A stretch of DNA of 10,759 nt from Bacteroidota bacterium (GTDB taxonomy: Bacteria; Bacteroidota; Ignavibacteria; UBA10030; UBA6906). Below, in pieces: positions 6,550-10,759 of the stretch (within the stretch, counting starts at the first letter, position 1; every line of letters starts with the position of its first letter). The position numbers were made by a program, and so were the translations under genes. The notes beneath the pieces were generated by a model that saw only the letters and a list, made by a program, of their open reading frames with translations, did not search any database and was not told the origin of the DNA. The DNA lies in NCBI GenBank assembly GCA_017860555.1, contig JAGDMJ010000070.1:1-10759 (forward strand), written 5' to 3'.

Positions 6550-7347
6550 ATGCCCGCAACATCCGCTCCTGCTTCCACCATCCTCACGGCCAGTGCAGAT
6601 GGGGTGCTGACACTCACGCTCAACCGCCCGGAAAGCTACAACGCGGTGAATGAGCAGATGAAGAAGGAATTGAACGATGCGCTCAAGGATGCCATGCGCG
6701 ACCCGGCGATCCGCTGCCTGGTGATCCGCGGGGCAGGGGAAAAAGCCTTCTGCTCAGGACAAGACCTGAAAGATCATCAGGCGCAGAAGCGCTCGCTTCG
6801 GGAATCTCTGGAGAAGAGCTACAACCCGATCATTAGAAAGATCCGGGAGATAGAGAAGCCGGTCGTGGCCATGATCAATGGTGTGGCGGCGGGAGCGGGT
6901 TGCAGCCTTGCACTCGCGTGCGACATGAGGATCATGTCATCCACGGCGAAACTTATCGAGGTCTTCATTCGCATCGGCTTGGTGCCCGATTCCGGGTCCC
7001 ACTGGTTTCTCCCCCGGCTTGCCGGGATGGCGCGCGCCTTTGAATATGCCGCAACCGGCCGGGATATTTCCGCCGAAGAGGCAGAGCGGGTTGGCCTGGT
7101 GAACAAGGTCGTGCCGCCGGAATACCTCGAACAGGCAACCATGGACCTGGCGCGCTCGCTGGCCGTCGCTCCCACCCGCGCGATCGGACTCATCAAACGG
7201 ACGCTCAACAAGGCTCTCGCCTCTGACCTTGATGCGCTTCTGGACTACGAAGCGATGATACAGGAGATCGCATCAAAGACCGAGGACCATGCAGAAGGTG
7301 TCACGGCCTTCCTGGAGAAAAGAGCCGCAAAATTCTCCGGCCGATAA
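6550..7347 (+). CDS. paaG: PaaG-like 1,2-epoxyphenylacetyl-CoA isomerase (crotonase family)
   Basis: In the aerobic phenylacetate pathway PaaG converts ring-1,2-epoxyphenylacetyl-CoA to oxepin-CoA and also shifts double bonds in later intermediates. The 265-residue protein matches E. coli PaaG (about 262) in length and in signature segments: AFCSGQDLKDH (67-77), YNPIIRKIREIEKPV (91-105), NGVAAGAGCSLALACDM (110-126) and IGLVPDSGSHWFLPRLAG (142-159). The first hydratase glutamate is replaced by S119. D147 in VPDSGS corresponds to the catalytic aspartate of PaaG, as expected for an isomerase and not a hydratase. The C-terminus ends EGVTAFLEKRAAKFSGR, as in the family. It is the last gene of the operon; an inverted repeat with a T-run follows. 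An alternative GTG start lies at 6535. The main uncertainty is the exact substrate. Confidence 0.87.
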   Translation: MPATSAPASTILTASADGVLTLTLNRPESYNAVNEQMKKELNDALKDAMRDPAIRCLVIRGAGEKAFCSGQDLKDHQAQKRSLRESLEKSYNPIIRKIREIEKPVVAMINGVAAGAGCSLALACDMRIMSSTAKLIEVFIRIGLVPDSGSHWFLPRLAGMARAFEYAATGRDISAEEAERVGLVNKVVPPEYLEQATMDLARSLAVAPTRAIGLIKRTLNKALASDLDALLDYEAMIQEIASKTEDHAEGVTAFLEKRAAKFSGR

Positions 7348-7415
7348 CAACCAAAGGGAGGAGCATTCAGGACCATACACTGGTTGTACCTTGTTCCGGA
7401 TTCGGCCGGCTTTTT
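7337..7415 (+). terminator. Possible terminator structure after paaG (nested inverted repeats plus T-run)
   Basis: CCGGCCG (7337-7343) pairs with CGGCCGG (7403-7409), directly followed by C and TTTTT (7411-7415). Nested inside, ACAACCA (7347-7353) pairs with TGGTTGT (7381-7387). A local alternative is the short stem CCGG (7396-7399)/CCGG (7406-7409). The long loops are unlike a compact intrinsic terminator, but the GC stem ending at a T-run in the gap between two functionally different units supports transcription ending here. Confidence 0.35.
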
Positions 7416-7465
7416 CTCCGCCCTCGATTTGTTTCATCCCTTGGCCCAATCCTCTCTTCCCTATC

Positions 7466-7470
7466 GAAGG
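7466..7470 (+). promoter_or_regulatory. Ribosome binding site of the GH27 gene
   Basis: GAAGG lies 7 bases before ATG 7478. It supports this start, which also places a clean signal peptide at the N-terminus, over the long in-frame extension reaching back into paaG. Confidence 0.5.
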
Positions 7471-7477
7471 ATATCCT

Positions 7478-9793
7478 ATGCGCTCTCTTCTCTGCTCAAT
7501 CGCATTTGTGTGTCTCTTCCCTGTTTCCACTCTCCTCGCCCAGGACCCGCCTTACTACCACAAGCAATCGACCTGGCAGGAAACTATGAGGCTCTCGCGC
7601 GAGGCGAGACTGACGAGCATGACAGGTCTTTCTTTGAAATTGAGCCCATGGCATGCGGTTGGCCCATTCAAAGCGTCCACCGGGGACGCGTTCCTCGAGG
7701 CTTTCCCTCCCGAAAAGCAGCCAGCGCTGGATAGTTCCTATGGAGGCCGAGAGTTTCGCTGGAGGGCACATCCAGAGTGGAAGGATGGCGCGGTGATACC
7801 TTTCGCTCAGGTGGACCGGAGTGCCATGTATCTCCAGAGGACCATCGACGCCCCGACAGACACGACGATCATCGGGTACTTCGGAAGCGACGACGGCATA
7901 AAGATCTGGATCAACGCAACTGTTGCCCTCGACAAGAATGTTGCCCGTGGCTGCGCCCCGGATCAGGAAGCAGTGCCGCTGCCCTTGCGCAGAGGCCCGA
8001 ACCTGCTGCTTATGAAGATCAGCAATGGTGGCGGCGAAACCGGCTTCTATTTTTCTTCCTCTCCGGCGGAGCCGGCCGGAACATGGCGAAGGCTCGAACG
8101 CGACTTCCGCGACTCGGTGAGCATGCTGCAGATGACATGGGAGCGACAGGACAGCATCTGGGATGCCGAGTGGAGGCCTGGCGATTGGACGGAGTTGGGC
8201 AAAAGGTACCACAGGGGCGTGCTCCGCTCGCTCGAGTCGAGACTTGATCGCACGGAGCCGGCCCCCATCACCGTGACCGACGAACGCTCTCTTGCCGCGG
8301 CACGCAAGCAGTATCATGAATCCAGGCAAAAAGAATACGTCATCCTGACTCCTCCTCCATCTTCCCTGCCGCGCATCAACAGCGCACGTGTCTTTGGTGT
8401 CCGCCCAAGCCATCCGGTGCTGGTCACGATTGCCGCCACAGGTGACAGACCGATGGGTTTCACAGCGAAAGGACTCCCGAAAGGGGTAGTTCTTGACGAG
8501 AAGACCGGCCGCCTGTCCGGTGCTGTTGACAAACCGGGGCGGTACCCGATTACTCTCACGGCGAAGAACGCCCGGGGGAGCGCAACTCAGGATTTCCAAC
8601 TCGTCGTCGGCGAGACTCTCGCCCTGACTCCCCCAATGGGATGGAACAGCTGGTACGTTCTTGAAAATCGCGTGACCGACGCCGACATGCGGGCCGCAGC
8701 CGATGCCATGGTGGCGACCGGGATGGTCAACCATGGCTACTCCTACATCAACATTGACGACTGTTGGGCGATCAAGCCCGGCTCTCCTGATCCGTCACTT
8801 GGCGGGGAGCCGCGCGATGCGGAGGGACGCATCAGGTCGAACGGCCGTTTTCCCGACATGCGGGGCCTCACAGCATACATTCACGGGAAGGGACTGAAGG
8901 CGGGAACCTACACCTCGCCGGGGCCGCTCACATGCGCCGGGCACACAGGGGCCTATCAACACGAACAATTGGACGCACAACAGTTCGCCGAATGGGGTTT
9001 TGATTTTCTGAAATACGACTGGTGTTCATACAATTCGATCGCCAGAGACAATAGCCTCCCGGAGTTGAAGCGCCCCTATGCGGTCATCGCCCCCATTCTC
9101 CGCTCCCTTGATCGGGATATGGTATTGAACCTGTGTCAGTACGGGATGGGAAATGTGTCCGAATGGGGCGGTGAGTTTGGCCAGTGCTGGCGAACCACCG
9201 GTGATCTCGGCGCTTCGTTTGAGAATATCTACCAATCGATGTCGGCAATCGGGTTTGGGCAGAACGGGCTGGAGCGTTGGGCAGGGCCGGGTCGATGGAA
9301 CGATCCGGACTACCTGTTGCTTGGATTCATCAGCAACTGGCGCGGCGGCATCTCGCTGACCCCGCTGAGCCCGAATGAGCAGTACACCTACGTGAGCCTC
9401 TGGTGTATTCTGGCATCTCCCCTTTTCTTCTCCGGCGATATGACCCGCCTCGACCCGTTCACCCTGTCGCTCCTGACCAATGACGAGGTGATCGAGATCG
9501 ACCAGGATCCATTGGGCCGACAGGGGTGCAGAATTGCCCGGAACGGCAACCTCGAGGTGTGGAAAAAACCACTTCAAGATGGGTCTGTGGCTGTTGGGCT
9601 CTTCAACAGAGGAGAAAGGAAGGAAAATGTCCGCGCAAGCTGGGCTGAGCTGCAGATCAAGGGAAAACAGCGCGTGCGTGATCTCTGGAGACAGAAAGAT
9701 CTTGGAGTATTCAAGGATCGTTTCGAGACCATGGTGCCCAGGCATGGCGTAGTACTGGTAAGGCTGTTTCCCGCGCTGGACGAGGGTGAGTAG
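7478..9793 (+). CDS. Secreted multidomain GH27 alpha-galactosidase-like glycosidase
   Basis: A 771-residue exported glycoside hydrolase, likely releasing terminal alpha-galactose or alpha-N-acetylgalactosamine (some GH27 members act on beta-L-arabinopyranose). A Sec signal peptide spans residues 1-21, with likely cleavage LLA|QD. Residues about 55-195 look like a PA14-like beta-sandwich, with WHAVGPF, GYFGSDDGIKIWIN, and GPNLLLMKISNGGG near its end. Residues about 300-380 resemble a putative-Ig (He_PIG) domain, with LPKGVVLDEKTGRLSG. The catalytic barrel starts at TPPMGWNSW (384-392), then INIDDCW (424-430), KYDWC (512-516) with predicted nucleophile D514, CWRTTGDL (570-577) with predicted acid/base D576, and RWNDPDYLLLG (606-616). 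The 62-residue nucleophile-to-acid spacing matches GH27 enzymes. A C-terminal beta-sandwich follows (LEVWKKPLQDGSVAVGLFNR). It sits between aromatic genes with a gap of its own and is probably a separate unit. Confidence 0.93.
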   Translation: MRSLLCSIAFVCLFPVSTLLAQDPPYYHKQSTWQETMRLSREARLTSMTGLSLKLSPWHAVGPFKASTGDAFLEAFPPEKQPALDSSYGGREFRWRAHPEWKDGAVIPFAQVDRSAMYLQRTIDAPTDTTIIGYFGSDDGIKIWINATVALDKNVARGCAPDQEAVPLPLRRGPNLLLMKISNGGGETGFYFSSSPAEPAGTWRRLERDFRDSVSMLQMTWERQDSIWDAEWRPGDWTELGKRYHRGVLRSLESRLDRTEPAPITVTDERSLAAARKQYHESRQKEYVILTPPPSSLPRINSARVFGVRPSHPVLVTIAATGDRPMGFTAKGLPKGVVLDEKTGRLSGAVDKPGRYPITLTAKNARGSATQDFQLVVGETLALTPPMGWNSWYVLENRVTDADMRAAADAMVATGMVNHGYSYINIDDCWAIKPGSPDPSLGGEPRDAEGRIRSNGRFPDMRGLTAYIHGKGLKAGTYTSPGPLTCAGHTGAYQHEQLDAQQFAEWGFDFLKYDWCSYNSIARDNSLPELKRPYAVIAPILRSLDRDMVLNLCQYGMGNVSEWGGEFGQCWRTTGDLGASFENIYQSMSAIGFGQNGLERWAGPGRWNDPDYLLLGFISNWRGGISLTPLSPNEQYTYVSLWCILASPLFFSGDMTRLDPFTLSLLTNDEVIEIDQDPLGRQGCRIARNGNLEVWKKPLQDGSVAVGLFNRGERKENVRASWAELQIKGKQRVRDLWRQKDLGVFKDRFETMVPRHGVVLVRLFPALDEGE

Positions 9794-9844
9794 AGAGGAC
9801 CGAACAGGCCGTATGCGACTCCTTTGCATCTGTGGATCCCTCGT

Positions 9845-9860
9845 GTATACTTCGGTATCC
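9845..9860 (+). other. Short hairpin with a TTCG tetraloop
   Basis: GTATAC, TTCG, GTATCC forms a stem with one T/C mismatch, closed by the very stable C(UUCG)G loop in RNA. It lies about 50 bases past the GH27 stop. There is no T-run, so a role as mRNA 3' end stabiliser is only possible. Confidence 0.2.
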
Positions 9861-10026
9861 CCTGTGTTCGTACGCATCTTGCTAACGCATTCTAACATAA
9901 CGGGTTACTGAAATTCCCCTACGGCCTCCCCATGTAGAGAATGTTCCTCCCGTTCCGCTGTTATTGATTATGTCAGATTAATTTCCATACTTCTTCAAAT
10001 AGTTCATTGAAATAGCGATCATCGAC

Positions 10027-10033
10027 AGGAGAG
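10027..10033 (+). promoter_or_regulatory. Strong ribosome binding site of the paaA-like gene
   Basis: AGGAGAG lies 6 bases before ATG 10040. It is the best Shine-Dalgarno match in the window and fixes the start, although an internal ATG at codon 18 is also in frame. Confidence 0.6.
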
Positions 10034-10039
10034 TCTGCT

Positions 10040-10759
10040 ATGCACACCCCGCAGAGAGCAACGCTTCCGGCGGCGGAGCGAGAGACGAACATGAAAGCCA
10101 GGCTTTCGAAGAAGGAATCGATCGAAAGTGTGGATGAGATGAGCGACGAGTATTACGAACTGCTGGTGAACCTGATGACGCAACAGGCCGACTCGGAGCT
10201 TGCCGGGGGGTTCGGGTACGTGCCCTGGATCATGAAGGCACCGACCACGGAGGAAAAACTCGTGGTGTCCAATATCGTGCGGGACGAGGTGCGGCATGGA
10301 AGAGCCATGTACAGGCTTCTGGAGGATATCGGCGTCCCTGTCGACGATTATGTCGAGCAATTTGATTTCACCTACCGGGTCGATGATCATACCAACCTCG
10401 GGCAAACCCGGGCAGGAAACGACAAACGCGTCAATATCTTCTATTACTCGATCGACAGCTGGGTCGATTTCGTGATGTTCAATTTCCTGATGGACCGCGG
10501 GGCCGGCCATCAACTGGAGGACGTCAAGCAATCAACGTTCGGCCCATGGAGGCGGGAGATCGACAGGATCTTCAAGGAAGAGCAGACCCATGTGGCGCAT
10601 GGTGATTACTGGGTGAAGCGGCTCGCGCTGGATCCGAAGACGAAGCCCGAGGTCCAGGCAGCGCTCAATCGCTGGTGGCCGCGCGTGATGGCTATCTTTG
10701 GACGCCCGGGATCACGCAAGAATAAACGCTATCGTGAGCTGGGCTTGAAAGTGCGCGAT
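10040..10759 (+). CDS. paaA: PaaA-family diiron oxygenase (phenylacetyl-CoA epoxidase subunit A), 3' end beyond right edge
   Basis: 240 codons, still open at the right edge (E. coli PaaA has about 309 residues). PaaA is the catalytic diiron subunit of the PaaABCE epoxidase, which adds one oxygen atom across the ring of phenylacetyl-CoA. A full set of six predicted iron ligands is visible: E53 in QQADSEL, E83 and H86 in RDEVRHG, D152 in FLMDRG, E181 and H184 in EEQTHVAHG. Spacings are 30, 3, 66, 29 and 3. The recalled E. coli spacings are 30, 3, about 51, 29 and 3, so roughly 15 extra residues lie between H86 and D152, around TYRVDDHTNLGQTRAGNDKR (111-130). Downstream NRWWPRVMAIFG also matches the family. 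It has its own promoter region and strong ribosome site, so it probably begins a second transcription unit, with paaBCDE expected past the edge. A related PaaA-like oxygenase for another aryl-CoA is the main alternative. Confidence 0.82.
   Translation, partial: MHTPQRATLPAAERETNMKARLSKKESIESVDEMSDEYYELLVNLMTQQADSELAGGFGYVPWIMKAPTTEEKLVVSNIVRDEVRHGRAMYRLLEDIGVPVDDYVEQFDFTYRVDDHTNLGQTRAGNDKRVNIFYYSIDSWVDFVMFNFLMDRGAGHQLEDVKQSTFGPWRREIDRIFKEEQTHVAHGDYWVKRLALDPKTKPEVQAALNRWWPRVMAIFGRPGSRKNKRYRELGLKVRD

Larger units (their letters stand above)
9794..10039. other. Intergenic region between the GH27 gene and the PaaA homologue
   Basis: No convincing gene is seen in these 246 bases. The last 80 are distinctly AT-richer than the flanking genes, as expected of a promoter region, but no good -35/-10 pair stands out. 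TTGATT at 9964-9969, followed 18 bases on by TACTTC, is weak. A 9-base palindrome TTCATTGAA (10003-10011) and two AAATAG copies (9997-10002, 10010-10015) lie just upstream of the ribosome site and could be an operator. A small TTCG-loop hairpin sits at 9845-9860. Confidence 0.5.

Noticed and set aside
7496..8734. 412-codon minus-strand open frame opposite the GH27 gene
   Set aside because: Lies wholly within the GH27 coding sequence, which has a signal peptide and recognisable domains; the antisense product has no family signature.
9026..9898. 290-codon minus-strand open frame opposite the GH27 3' part
   Set aside because: Covers the catalytic GH27 motifs antisense and extends into the intergenic region with no start signal or domain.
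10019..10531. Minus-strand open frame opposite the paaA-like gene
   Set aside because: The plus strand shows all six diiron ligands and a strong ribosome site; the antisense frame is a shadow.
1..10759. CRISPR array, tRNA, rRNA, insertion sequence or phage genes
   Set aside because: No regularly spaced repeats, cloverleaf-like sequence, rRNA-like stretch, transposase or integrase motif was seen on either strand.

Overview
The window looks like part of the chromosome of a GC-rich, Gram-negative aerobe or facultative aerobe that breaks down aromatic acids. Three proteins carry export signals: one lipoprotein-like, one Tat and one Sec. GlnE is present, and the aromatic genes are of the oxygen-dependent phenylacetyl-CoA (Paa) type. 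The style (Asp-box lipoprotein, Tat-exported aldo/keto reductase, weak Shine-Dalgarno sites at several starts) would fit the Bacteroidota/Ignavibacteriota/Chlorobiota side of the tree. That placement is only a guess, because the window holds no rRNA or other phylogenetic marker. No mobile element, CRISPR array, tRNA or rRNA is visible.

Layout. Bases 1-1465, minus strand: N-terminal half of glnE, the glutamine synthetase adenylyl-removing/adenylyltransferase enzyme, cut by the left edge. Bases 1466-1649: a divergent promoter region. Bases 1650-7347, plus strand: a tightly packed six-gene operon of an EthD-family small protein, a crotonase resembling the ring-opening hydrolase BamA/Oah, an Asp-box (BNR) beta-propeller lipoprotein, a PaaF-like enoyl-CoA hydratase, a Tat-signal aldo/keto reductase and a PaaG-like isomerase. 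Neighbouring genes mostly overlap by 1-4 bases. A 77-base gap with a perfect hairpin splits the operon after the propeller gene. Bases 7478-9793: a secreted, multidomain GH27 alpha-galactosidase, probably a separate unit. Bases 9794-10039: an AT-richer intergenic region. Bases 10040-10759: start of a PaaA-family diiron oxygenase, cut by the right edge.

How the genes may work together (inference). PaaA-type oxygenases form a ring epoxide on phenylacetyl-CoA, PaaG isomerises it to an oxepin-CoA, the ring is then hydrolysed, and PaaF-like hydratases act in the beta-oxidation that follows. PaaA, PaaG and PaaF types are all here. The usual ring hydrolase PaaZ is not, but a BamA-like ring-opening crotonase is. 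The most interesting possibility is a variant hybrid pathway in which that crotonase, perhaps with the EthD protein, takes part in ring opening. The two exported proteins in the same operon are unexplained. The alpha-galactosidase is probably unrelated to aromatic breakdown.
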